Shown here piece after piece: positions 44,047-51,770 of a DNA stretch of 64,000 nucleotides. The notes under the pieces were generated by a model. It searched no databases, had not been told where the DNA came from, and was given only the letters and a program-made list of their open reading frames with translations. Origin of the DNA: Clostridiales bacterium (GTDB taxonomy: Bacteria; Bacillota; Clostridia; Saccharofermentanales; Saccharofermentanaceae). The stretch lies in the NCBI GenBank assembly GCA_017510605.1, contig JAFWMQ010000014.1:62001-126000 (forward strand). The letters run 5' to 3'. Positions within the stretch are counted from its first letter, which is position 1, and every line of letters starts with the position of its first letter. A program made the position numbers and the translations under genes.

Positions 44047-46416
44047 TCAGCTGATTCTGATATTGGTAATTGCACACTGGTCTCCGGTTAGAGCCACATA
44101 GATCTCAGAGTTCATGTCTTTTACGGTTGTAGTATTATTGATCTCGATACCGGCATTTAAAGTGCGGGTTATGACGGTATTGCCGTCTCTTTCAAAACAG
44201 ACAGAAACATCATATCCTTCACGGTTCAGTTTTTTCCAGTTATCCCAGCCGACAAAATCACTTCTGTTTACAATGAGCTCATTATCAGCAGCTTCACCGG
44301 ATTGCCATGTCTCACCATCAAGTCTTACAAGAGCATATTCGACATAGTTGTTTCCGGTTACGGTTCCGTCATCTGACGAAAAAATAACGCAGAAAGGACA
44401 GTGCCATACGAGTCTGGCCGTAGGAAGACTCATGGTATGGAATGACAGGATCATTTTGTCCGTTACCGGAATGCCGGCCGTGGAAGAAGAACGGTATCTG
44501 TCGATCTGAACATTGGGAATGTCGCCTTCGGGAACATTTATGAAACTTATCTTTTCGGCGATCCTTGGGATAAAACCTTCAGGTTTCCATTCCTGTTCAC
44601 GTTCGAGAGACATGTTGCTCATGATGCAGTGTTCGCCTGTAAATCCGAAATATGTATATCTGGAGCTGTCCGGAAGAGCGATAATATATTCATATGCCTT
44701 TTTATTTCCGGTTATCCGGATCATGGCGTGGTCTTCGATCCTGACTGCTTCTATCCTGTAAAAGTCTTCGGCCGGGACCGGTTCTGCAGGATTAAGAGTT
44801 TTTACTTCAATCTTCCTGGCTCCTGTCATAGCATATTCACCGTTAAACCCAAGTTCACAATACTCGAAATAAATCAGATCCTTGATCTCTTTTTCCGTAT
44901 CGTGATAACGTCCGTCCAGCGAATCAAACATGACGATCGAAGGTTTAGACATTCTATCATTACCTGTCGGTCTGACGCGCACATTAAGTGTGACCTCAGC
45001 AGGAATCAGGCTAATGCCTAAAGATACTGTGTCCCTGTGTTCACCGACTATCAGCACATCCTTAATGGACGGGCCTTTTTCCGTTCTCTCTTTCATCTCA
45101 TATTTAGTATCAAGATCTATCATGTGAATCATGATGTTCGCATATTCTGGATCAAACTGTGTCCCGGCACCGGCGATTAATTCTTCTCTCACTTTCTGCT
45201 GCGGTATGGTCTTTCTGTAACTTCTTTTTGAGGTCATTGCGTCATATGCATCAGCTACCGCAATAATACGGGCAATATCAGGAATATCCGTGCCGACAAG
45301 ATGATTCGGATATCCTGTGCCGTCGTAACGTTCATGGTGATAGTGCGCGCCAATACTTAAGAAGGGAGACTCGGTTATGTCTTTAAGAATATCTGCGCCT
45401 ATCTTTGAATGCATCTTGATCTGCTCATATTCTTCTGCCGTCAGTTTACCTTCTTTGGTAATGACCTGTTCCGGCACACCAATCTTGCCTACATCGTGAA
45501 GAAGCCCTGCGTAATAGATGTCTTCACACTCCTGTTCGCTCTTTCCTGCCAGTTCAGCGATCTTTCTGGAATACTCTGCAACACGTGTCGAATGGCCGCG
45601 CGTATATTTGTCCTTCGCGTCGATGGTGTTGGCAAGGACCAGTGCAGTCTCTTCAAAAAGACGTCTCTGTTGTTGGTTTCTGCGTAATGCCTCAGCATTT
45701 TCATCGACCTTTTTCTCGTGTGCAAAAAAGAAATAGCTTATGGTAATCAGAACAAATAGGAAAACTACAGATATAATGATGATCCATCGGGCAAAATCTT
45801 TATAAAAATCCTCCAGGCCCAGCATTGAGATATCGACACCTGCATAAGCAACACACCGGCCTTCAGAATCGAATATGGGTTCATATTTCGTCAAAAGCCA
45901 CCCGTATTTATCATTAGTCTCAATAACATCTGCTTCACCGCCGGAGAGCAGTACGGGAATTATATCCGAAAAACCTTCGTCAAATTCTATCAGATCACCA
46001 AGGCCATCTGTGTCTATATCAGGCAGTTCATCATATTTCAACAGCTCATCTGAAGTTGTCTCTATATCGAAAACCACATGGCATCCGTCAGGCCTTATCT
46101 GATAAACATATATATACTGGACATATGGGGTGTTATTACAAACGTTTTGTATGAGAAGCGCATTCTGCAGGTATTCTTCATCAGTGCCGGTCGCAAGCCA
46201 CTGATCGACCTTGTCACCGTTAATTTGCTGTGCAACCAGTTTTGAAGTCTTAATAACTATTTCTTCTCTGTAACTTCTGGCAGTACGCTTTAAAAAGGAA
46301 AAACAGGCAATTATGCTTCCTGAAAAGGCAGCGATAAGCAGAATTACCGTAACCAGTAACATCCATATATGTCTTATGCCGATTTTCTCTTTTGTTTTAT
46401 TTTCCGCTCTGCCCAT
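44047..46416 (-). CDS. HD-GYP c-di-GMP phosphodiesterase with extracellular sensor and large C-terminal module (paralogue B)
   Basis: About 789 residues. Two membrane segments (about 20-42 and 205-230) enclose an extracytoplasmic Cache-like sensor (QYIYVYQIRPDGCHVVF, YEPIFDSEGRCVAYAGVDIS). The HD-GYP domain is intact: HDVGKIGVPEQVI, GAHYHHERYDGTGYP, VADAYDAMTSKRSYRK. The C-terminal 370 residues are clearly homologous to those of the protein at 28142-30532 (shared WHCPF, ALVRLDGE, GWDNWKK and YVALTGDQ blocks), while the sensors differ. I start at ATG 46416; TTG 46434 is an alternative. Confidence 0.9.
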   Translation of the reverse strand: MGRAENKTKEKIGIRHIWMLLVTVILLIAAFSGSIIACFSFLKRTARSYREEIVIKTSKLVAQQINGDKVDQWLATGTDEEYLQNALLIQNVCNNTPYVQYIYVYQIRPDGCHVVFDIETTSDELLKYDELPDIDTDGLGDLIEFDEGFSDIIPVLLSGGEADVIETNDKYGWLLTKYEPIFDSEGRCVAYAGVDISMLGLEDFYKDFARWIIIISVVFLFVLITISYFFFAHEKKVDENAEALRRNQQQRRLFEETALVLANTIDAKDKYTRGHSTRVAEYSRKIAELAGKSEQECEDIYYAGLLHDVGKIGVPEQVITKEGKLTAEEYEQIKMHSKIGADILKDITESPFLSIGAHYHHERYDGTGYPNHLVGTDIPDIARIIAVADAYDAMTSKRSYRKTIPQQKVREELIAGAGTQFDPEYANIMIHMIDLDTKYEMKERTEKGPSIKDVLIVGEHRDTVSLGISLIPAEVTLNVRVRPTGNDRMSKPSIVMFDSLDGRYHDTEKEIKDLIYFEYCELGFNGEYAMTGARKIEVKTLNPAEPVPAEDFYRIEAVRIEDHAMIRITGNKKAYEYIIALPDSSRYTYFGFTGEHCIMSNMSLEREQEWKPEGFIPRIAEKISFINVPEGDIPNVQIDRYRSSSTAGIPVTDKMILSFHTMSLPTARLVWHCPFCVIFSSDDGTVTGNNYVEYALVRLDGETWQSGEAADNELIVNRSDFVGWDNWKKLNREGYDVSVCFERDGNTVITRTLNAGIEINNTTTVKDMNSEIYVALTGDQCAITNIRIS

Positions 46417-46687
46417 AACACAAATTGCCCGCAAAGATTATAATTAAATTATATTTTATATTTTTCATATGATTACAGGGTGAAGACTCTTTAACAAACA
46501 TGTAAAAATAAAATTAACACGCAGAAATATTCACAGGCACTAAAAAATTGAACCGTAAACGGACATGAAATGGAAAAAGCATTCAAAAGCTGATTATGAA
46601 AATAATAACCAGACAGCAAATGCCTGTAATTCTAAAAAAGTCACTCATGAACGAAACTATTTTCCTTTCCCGTATCCCAAATATTAT

Positions 46688-46945
46688 CTACTTTTCTTCG
46701 ACATAGGTATCTAAAATGACTTTCTTACATGCGTCACACATATAAGCTTTAGTCAACGCTAAACCAAACTCATCAAATTGATCTGCATGTAGTTTTAACC
46801 CGTTACTCGTTAGTCCGGCTTTATATTCATCGTCAGTCCAATAAAGAAATCCGCTACCGGAGCCACGGGTTATTAGCCCGGCACGGGTTGCTCCGCTACG
46901 GACAAAACCTTCCTTCATCTCTTCAGAACAAAATGGACATTTCAT
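46688..46945 (-). CDS. Small CxxC zinc-finger protein
   Basis: An 85-residue protein with two metal-binding pairs, MKCPFCSEEMKEGFV at the start and YMCDACKKVILDTYV at the end, the layout of small DUF6487-like ribbon proteins. I start at ATG 46945, 9 nt after AGGAAG; TTG 46954 is less likely. It immediately follows the gene at 46951. Function unknown. Confidence 0.75.
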   Translation of the reverse strand: MKCPFCSEEMKEGFVRSGATRAGLITRGSGSGFLYWTDDEYKAGLTSNGLKLHADQFDEFGLALTKAYMCDACKKVILDTYVEEK

Positions 46946-46950
46946 ATTAT

Positions 46951-47295
46951 TCAACTTCCTTGAAAATATGATCTCTCAATAAGTTTAATGTCAACATCGT
47001 CTTCTTCGTGACATCCGTAGACCCATAAGATTGCCAGAGAAGAAAGCGATGTGTTTTCGTTCAAGTCAGAGTAAACAATACTTTTATTCTCAGGCACTAT
47101 ATCCGCTATCTTACCAATGTTTGTGTAAATGTTCCAACAAGTTGATGTAGTTGGGATTGGCCATGTATTTCCATTACCGCCATGTAGCACCACTTTAATC
47201 AAGTCACCTAATGTTGATTCATCAGGCATCTCTATTGTATAAATCCCATTATTTACATCATCGCCCATGCATACTGAGCGTCTGTATAAATTCAT
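46951..47295 (-). CDS. Hypothetical protein at the left element boundary
   Basis: About 114 residues (YTIEMPDESTLGDLIKVVLH, GGNGNTWPIPTTSTCW, WVYGCHEEDDVDIKLIERS). Neither candidate start (ATG 47295 or ATG 47268) has a ribosome-binding site, and the frame runs upstream into the integrase arm repeat at 47311, so its 5' end may have been replaced when an element integrated. No family is recognised. Confidence 0.6.
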   Translation of the reverse strand: MNLYRRSVCMGDDVNNGIYTIEMPDESTLGDLIKVVLHGGNGNTWPIPTTSTCWNIYTNIGKIADIVPENKSIVYSDLNENTSLSSLAILWVYGCHEEDDVDIKLIERSYFQGS

Positions 47296-47310
47296 CCAAA
47301 AAATAAAAAC

Positions 47311-47331
47311 GTTAACCAAACGTTAACCAAA
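47311..47331. repeat. Type-2 arm repeat, left of the first att core
   Basis: Two tandem GTTAACCAAA units with an 11-bp period, the same as those beside the second integrase. Their presence left of the att core shows that a type-2 element end lies here. Confidence 0.85.
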
Positions 47332-47373
47332 TCGGCATTTTGAGGGTGTTTTCAGGGAAGCATCAAGGCAAAG

Positions 47374-47407
47374 TAAAACCCCCGCAAACGCATGTTTACG
47401 GGGGTTT
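47374..47407 (-). terminator. Terminator behind the tRNA-Thr 3' half, left copy
   Basis: AAACCCCCG and CGGGGGTTT with inner CAAAC/GTTTA form a hairpin; on the minus strand TTTTACTTT follows. It would end transcription of a tRNA gene completed by the element. Confidence 0.8.
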
Positions 47408-47412
47408 CAGAC

Positions 47413-47459
47413 TTGGAGCCATTTGTGGGACTCGAACCCACGACCTGCTGATTACAAAT
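47413..47459. repeat. Integration core attL: 47-bp 3' half of tRNA-Thr(UGU)
   Basis: On the minus strand this reads from the anticodon loop (TTTGTAATCAGC) through the T-arm (GTGGG-TTCGAGT-CCCAC) to the acceptor strand AAATGGC, discriminator T and CCA. It is identical over 47 bp to 57658-57704. No tRNA 5' half is attached, so this is an att site and not a functional tRNA gene. Confidence 0.92.
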
Positions 47460-47576
47460 CGAATTATCAGCTTTTACGTTTTGTTTCATTTTGTGTTAAA
47501 ACCCCTTGATTTTATTGGCTTTTCAGGTACTTGCTTTAACATATCATAGCATATTTTTTTATATCTTTTTATATTT

Positions 47577-47608
47577 TTGCCCCCATTTTGCCCCCATCTT
47601 GCCCCCAT
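47577..47608. repeat. Type-1 arm repeats beside integrase 1
   Basis: Three tandem copies of TTGCCCCCAT, spaced exactly 11 bp, lie just past the integrase 1 stop codon. Two more copies with the same period lie at the other end of the element (57553-57573). These fit the arm-type sites bound by the N-terminal domain of tyrosine integrases. Confidence 0.8.
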
Positions 47609-47625
47609 TTTTGGAGCCCTCCGAA

Positions 47626-48831
47626 TCACTCATTCGAGCCCGAATCATCGGAGCTCTCTTTCAAAAACAGATCGCCCATGAGGTTGGCTGCTCTTCTCTT
47701 TGCCGAATCTTGAGGATTGGCATAGGTGTTATATACCAATGATGGTTGGCTATGCCCCATTTGAGCCGCTGCCGTTCTCGCATCCATACCATTCGCAATC
47801 AGGATTGATGCAAACGTGTGGCGCAAGCCGTGAGGCGGCACGAAAGGCACGTTAACCCATTTGAGGTACTTTTCAACCCAAAAATGAATCGTGAAATTTG
47901 AAACCGGTAAACCATTGAATTGAGTAAACAGTTTGCACCGATCCCCTTTCTCGCCTATCCAAAGATCGCCACGATCCTCGATATCTTGTAGCTGTTTATC
48001 ACGATATGCTTTGAGATCATCACAAAAGGCAGCAGGAATGAAAACAGCTCTTTGGCTGCTTTTGCTCTTCGGTGTGGTTTCTTTTATGCCCTCACCCCGA
48101 ATATATATCGCTTCACGTTCAATGTGAATTGAACAGTTATCGAAATCTATATCCCTCCACTCGAGCCCGGAGCACTCACCGGAGCGAATACCGGTTAAGA
48201 GTAATATTTTCATCAATATAACTATGCGCTCATCCTCGAACCCATCAAAGCCGTTGAATATCTTGATAACATCTTCTTGAGATAGAGCTTTGATATCTGA
48301 TTGAGGCTTTCGGGGCTGTTTTACCTTTTTGCATGGATTGGATTCAATCAATTCCCACTCTTCAGCTTTTCCCATGATAGCGGATAATGTTCGAAACCAA
48401 TTACCTTTACTATTTTCCGAAAGCGGCTTGTTATTGCCATCTTTGCGATCCAATGAGGCGAGCCACTTTCTCACATCCAATGGCGTGATATCTTGAAGCA
48501 GCATTTCGCCAAAATACTCGATGAGGCGATCCCGAATAACTGTTCTATATCCATCGGCTGTTTTTGGCTTGAGTGTAGATAAATGATTCTTTTCATACAT
48601 CCCCGAAACGAAATCTTTAAACTTGAGCTTATCATTCTCGATGCTCGAGCCACCCTTAACACGATGCTCTAATTCCCGGAGCGCATCTTGAATCATTCTA
48701 TGCTTTTCCTTTTTGGGTGTGCCATCGGGGATTTTTATCGTTTTAGATATTCTCTTTCTTTTGCCATCGTTATCAAAGCCGCAATCTACACGGATTCGAA
48801 CACTATTGCCACGCTCTTCGATATGCGCCAT
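47626..48831 (-). CDS. Tyrosine recombinase, integrase of element 1
   Basis: 401 residues: N-terminal arm-binding domain (about 1-60), core-binding SAM-like domain (about 70-165), catalytic domain with Arg in LTGIRSGECSGLEW, HGLRHTFASIL (His and Arg), MGHSQPS (His) and nucleophile Tyr in VYNTYANP. All catalytic residues are present. GAGGTGA precedes the ATG. The 3' end faces the att core, the usual position. It is clearly related to the integrase at 57845 in the catalytic part but differs in the N-terminus, as expected if it reads different arm repeats. Confidence 0.95.
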   Translation of the reverse strand: MAHIEERGNSVRIRVDCGFDNDGKRKRISKTIKIPDGTPKKEKHRMIQDALRELEHRVKGGSSIENDKLKFKDFVSGMYEKNHLSTLKPKTADGYRTVIRDRLIEYFGEMLLQDITPLDVRKWLASLDRKDGNNKPLSENSKGNWFRTLSAIMGKAEEWELIESNPCKKVKQPRKPQSDIKALSQEDVIKIFNGFDGFEDERIVILMKILLLTGIRSGECSGLEWRDIDFDNCSIHIEREAIYIRGEGIKETTPKSKSSQRAVFIPAAFCDDLKAYRDKQLQDIEDRGDLWIGEKGDRCKLFTQFNGLPVSNFTIHFWVEKYLKWVNVPFVPPHGLRHTFASILIANGMDARTAAAQMGHSQPSLVYNTYANPQDSAKRRAANLMGDLFLKESSDDSGSNE

Positions 48832-48871
48832 CTATCTCACCTCAATAAAAAAGTTGCACACCTATAAAATT

Positions 48872-48988
48872 TACTGTTACAACTGTTACACCCTCCGAAA
48901 ATCGCCCTCAAAGCCTTTATTTTCAATGGTTTCAGGCGTAACAGTTTTTTCGAAAAATCTGTTACATTTTGTTTAATTACTGTTACAT
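48872..48988. repeat. CTGTTAC repeat cluster, left
   Basis: Five copies of CTGTTAC or its complement GTAACAG occur within 117 bp between the integrase and the next gene. A similar cluster of six lies at 56605-56720 near the other end. They may be binding sites for an excision, replication or regulatory protein. Confidence 0.6.
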
Positions 48989-49851
48989 GAGCCGTTATCA
49001 GCTTTCATTTTACGTAACATTTCGGTTGTATTGGCATTGAGCCCGGCTGTATAGCCTAATTGAATCGCCTTATATATAACGCCATTCTCTTCAGTTACTT
49101 TCCGGGTTCTCATGGCAGGATCACGCTCGAGAGGCTCGATCAATTCATCCAACCTTTGAGATAGAACCTTTATATCCTTGATATCTTTCAAGGCTTGAGC
49201 TTCGAGCTCTTTGGATTCTCTATACAAATCAGAAACACCGCTATCCTCATCAATGAATACTCTTTGACCGCCATCCTTTTCGAGGTTTCTTAAATCGTGC
49301 ATAACGGCAGCGAGTGCAATAATTGCGGATTCGGTTAACCTCATATATGGATCGCCGATATCCTTATAAAACTTTTTATCATAATCTTTCTGCCATTGTT
49401 TTGAACGCTCATTTATATCGTGAACGGCTTTCTTTTCTCTTCGGTATGCCATGCAATCACGCCCCATGAGCCAAACAAGTTGAGTATATGGGCTCTCACG
49501 ATCGAGCTTTGAATCAATCATATCGCCATCGCTCTTCACTTTATCCCACCCAAAGAGCTTTCGCTTTTCGTGATAGATTCGCTTTTGGTTGGTTGTGAGC
49601 TTTCCATCCTGCTCGAGCTTGTATAACATCTTCATTAAACTTTGAGTGATGCTATACCATTGAGCGATGCTTTCAGCCTCGCTCACTACATCCTCAAACA
49701 TGGATTCGGGATATTCGGAACCGGTTGAAAGGTGAGGAAATTCGATTTCGCTGCCGGCTTCATAATCAACCCAAAAATCAATCTGTTCGCACAACTTATT
49801 AAACAGCTCTTCAAATGTAGAATCACTATTGTTTGAATTATCCTTATCCAT
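48973..49851 (-). CDS. Element 1 hypothetical protein under a GTAAAC-N6-GTTTAC operator
   Basis: About 292 residues, acidic and helical, with no recognised motif. Segments such as RRISE-free start MDKDNSNNSDSTFEEL and the Lys/Asp-rich middle are typical of phage accessory proteins. ATG 49851 follows CGGAGG by 8 nt; an upstream start at 49911 would lie across the operator at 49904. It is the only leftward gene besides the integrase and is divergent from the Cro-like gene, so it could be part of the lysogeny side. Function unknown. Confidence 0.75.
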   Translation of the reverse strand: MDKDNSNNSDSTFEELFNKLCEQIDFWVDYEAGSEIEFPHLSTGSEYPESMFEDVVSEAESIAQWYSITQSLMKMLYKLEQDGKLTTNQKRIYHEKRKLFGWDKVKSDGDMIDSKLDRESPYTQLVWLMGRDCMAYRREKKAVHDINERSKQWQKDYDKKFYKDIGDPYMRLTESAIIALAAVMHDLRNLEKDGGQRVFIDEDSGVSDLYRESKELEAQALKDIKDIKVLSQRLDELIEPLERDPAMRTRKVTEENGVIYKAIQLGYTAGLNANTTEMLRKMKADNGSCNSN

Positions 49852-49903
49852 GATTTGCGCCTCCGATATTCTTTTAATAAGTATATCAATATAGTTGAAA
49901 CAA

Positions 49904-49921
49904 GTAAACAAAATAGTTTAC
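49904..49921. promoter_or_regulatory. Candidate operator, copy 1 (GTAAAC-N6-GTTTAC)
   Basis: A perfect 6-bp inverted repeat with a 6-bp spacer lies about 50 bp upstream of the hypothetical gene ending at 49851. The same arrangement recurs at 56771-56788. Confidence 0.7.
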
Positions 49922-50178
49922 ATATCAAGCGAAAATGTGTAGAATGATAGCATCGGTAAATATATCGTGAGAATGATTCGGAGGTGTGAGCAGCGAGAGC
50001 ACATCCCCCCCATCAAAATGATGGCGGCTGCTTTCTTTTGAACCGCCAAAGAGTTACTTTTGTAACCGCTTCGGAGGTTTTAACCGCCCCCATCGTGTGC
50101 GTAAGAAGAAATAATAAAAAGAAAGAGAACGAAACACACCGATTTAATAGGATTTAACGCAAAGAAAAGGAAAGAAAC
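49922..50178. other. Divergent control region of element 1
   Basis: This region separates leftward and rightward genes and should hold their promoters. It contains short GC-rich inverted repeats (for example GGCGGCT...AACCGCC near 50027-50046) but no open frame that I can support. Confidence 0.5.
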
Positions 50179-50397
50179 ATGGATTTGAGTAATACTGATA
50201 AGATAGAGATCATCATCGAAAAGCGAGGCATCACAAAAACGGAACTCGCTAACCGGTTAGGAATATCAAAGCAGAATCTATATAAAAAACTCCACTCTCG
50301 AAAACTCCCGGAGAGCGAATTGAGGCGCATAGCCGAAGAGTTAAACTGTACTTACGAAAGCAGCTTCACTTTGAACGATACCGGCGAAAAGATATAA
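50179..50397 (+). CDS. Small Cro/XRE-like repressor
   Basis: 72 residues made up almost entirely of an HTH: IEIIIEKRGITKTELANRLG, then ISKQNLYKKLHSRKLPESEL. AAAGGAAAG precedes the ATG. It is the first rightward gene of element 1, the usual place for a Cro-like switch protein, and is followed by an intrinsic terminator. It could bind the operators at 49904 and 56771, but this is inference. Confidence 0.85.
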   Translation: MDLSNTDKIEIIIEKRGITKTELANRLGISKQNLYKKLHSRKLPESELRRIAEELNCTYESSFTLNDTGEKI

Positions 50398-50425
50398 CGG
50401 ATCGCCCGATCACTTGAACACCTGA

Positions 50426-50456
50426 AGAGAATCCGGATGATGGATTCTCTTTTTTT
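50426..50456 (+). terminator. Intrinsic terminator after the Cro-like gene
   Basis: AGAGAATCC and GGATTCTCT form a perfect 9-bp stem followed by seven T. Confidence 0.9.
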
Positions 50457-50749
50457 ATGGCGAACCATCAAAATCAATTTGTCGATATAGCCTCCGAATT
50501 TAACCACCTCATTAAGCACATTACACAAACAAAACTCACCCTCATTCGAACCCCTCAAAAAATGATTGTGCATTTTTCGGGGTTTAAGTCCACACGTGAA
50601 CTTGATACATCACGAAATGCAATTTCGTTTTTATGTGCCTATTCCCTACCCCTCCGATAGGTGCAAATTTGCCCTTTCAATATCATGGTAACATCGCCTT
50701 AACGATACCGGTATGCAATCAAAATCTATTGGAAAGGATCATCAATATC
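50457..50749. other. Intergenic region of element 1 with hairpins
   Basis: No gene is supported. Two hairpins are visible: AACCCC...GGGGTT around 50559-50584 and CGAAAT-GCA-ATTTCG followed by TTTTT near 50615-50634, which looks like a second terminator. A promoter for the downstream operon probably lies here. Confidence 0.5.
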
Positions 50750-51100
50750 ATGGCTACAAAGAAACATACTTCAACGGCTGCCAAAGCCGAATCAACCCCC
50801 TTGAAACTTCAAAGCGTTTCAGAAATGAACGATTTGCTCTTCAAAGCAGCAAAGCTCATTGAGTATTATCGCTTATTGGTGAATCAGGATAACGATTCAT
50901 CGGAGGGCGAATTGAGCCCCGAAATAGAAAACGAGCTCTTTAAGATGTTTAACAAAGCATCTTATCAAGATGTGATGCTCTTCAGGTATTTATTAGAAAC
51001 CATCTATTTGAAGTTGGATGATGAATCAATCAAAACAGCCGATGAGCTTTCGGATGGTTACTACTATTTGAACCTGATATATGAAAAGCTCGAATCATGA
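50750..51100 (+). CDS. Element 1 hypothetical protein
   Basis: 116 residues, acidic, mostly helical (SEMNDLLFKAAKLIEYYRLL, EIENELFKMFNKASYQDVML). ATG 50750 follows GGAAAGGA. It starts the main rightward operon. No family is recognised; small proteins of this kind precede the replication genes of many prophages and satellites. Confidence 0.7.
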   Translation: MATKKHTSTAAKAESTPLKLQSVSEMNDLLFKAAKLIEYYRLLVNQDNDSSEGELSPEIENELFKMFNKASYQDVMLFRYLLETIYLKLDDESIKTADELSDGYYYLNLIYEKLES

Positions 51101-51166
51101 TCGCACACGCCCGGGAATGTGTTAGAGCTTTCCCGGGCTCTTATTATGAATAAAGGATGGTTTAAC

Positions 51167-51403
51167 ATGAAACATTTAAAAGATTATCGGGCGAAAAAGG
51201 GCTTCAGCCAAACAAAATTCGCCAAATATTTGGGTGTATCACTTTCGTATTACATCAAGGTTGAAAACGGATTCGCACAACCGGGAAAAGGTTTCATAGA
51301 TAAACTGCTCAAGGCTTTCCCGGATGATTACTTCGAGATTCTTTCTATTTTCTATCCGGAAGAGAGCACCGCCGGCAGCATCGGAGGTGAAACAAATGGA
51401 TAA
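51167..51403 (+). CDS. Small XRE-family DNA-binding protein
   Basis: 78 residues; the HTH reads LKDYRAKKGFSQTKFAKYLGVSLSYYIKVENGFAQPG, a Cro/C1-type motif. ATG 51167 has AAGGATGG upstream. Its end overlaps the next start by 8 bp, so the genes are coupled. It might be the CI-type partner of the Cro-like protein, though it lies inside the rightward operon. Confidence 0.85.
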   Translation: MKHLKDYRAKKGFSQTKFAKYLGVSLSYYIKVENGFAQPGKGFIDKLLKAFPDDYFEILSIFYPEESTAGSIGGETNG

Positions 51404-51596
51404 TCAGCAAATCAAAATCAATGAGGCTTTGAAAACGATAGCCGATTGCATTTCAGTTAATGAGGATAATCAAGTTTGTGCAAGCGGCTATTTAGTAAAC
51501 GCATTGGCAAACGATCCCGATAGTACAGAAAAACTGATTTATTGTTTTTGCGAATTGGGGTTATCGTTGCCCGGTGTTGGAGGTGATATCACATGA
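51396..51596 (+). CDS. Small hypothetical protein of element 1
   Basis: 66 residues (QQIKINEALKTIADCISVN, ASGYLVNALANDPD, CFCELGLSLPG). It has TCGGAGGTG 6 nt before its ATG and overlaps both neighbours by a few bases. No family is recognised. Confidence 0.65.
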   Translation: MDNQQIKINEALKTIADCISVNEDNQVCASGYLVNALANDPDSTEKLIYCFCELGLSLPGVGGDIT

Positions 51597-51769
51597 TTCG
51601 CACAATAAATGGAGCCATCAAAGAGCTTCGAAAGGATGATCCCGAAACCCCCATCAATGCGAGGATGCTTCGATCATGGATCGCTTCAGGAAAACTCAAA
51701 TATAACATGAGCGGAAATCGCTATCTCATTGATATGGATGTGCTCAAAGAGTTTTTGAGAGGTGAATAA
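51593..51769 (+). CDS. Excisionase-like small helix-turn-helix protein
   Basis: 58 residues (MIRTINGAIKELRKDDPETP...). The pattern of a predicted helix, INARMLRSWIASGKLKYN and a wing-like NRYLIDMDVLKEFL tail matches MerR/Xis-type winged HTH proteins. AGGTGATATC provides the ribosome-binding site and the gene overlaps the preceding stop. It is too short for many gene finders. It may direct excision or control the operon. Confidence 0.75.
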   Translation: MIRTINGAIKELRKDDPETPINARMLRSWIASGKLKYNMSGNRYLIDMDVLKEFLRGE

Positions 51770-51770
51770 C

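Noticed and set aside
47413..47459. tRNA-Thr gene at either core
   Set aside because: Only the 3' half is present at both positions; the flanking sequence cannot form the D-arm or the 5' acceptor strand, so these are att copies and not tRNA genes.
47340..47549. Plus-strand frame across the left att core
   Set aside because: Same reason: it reads through tRNA sequence (GTRTHDLL-type artefact) and the terminator.
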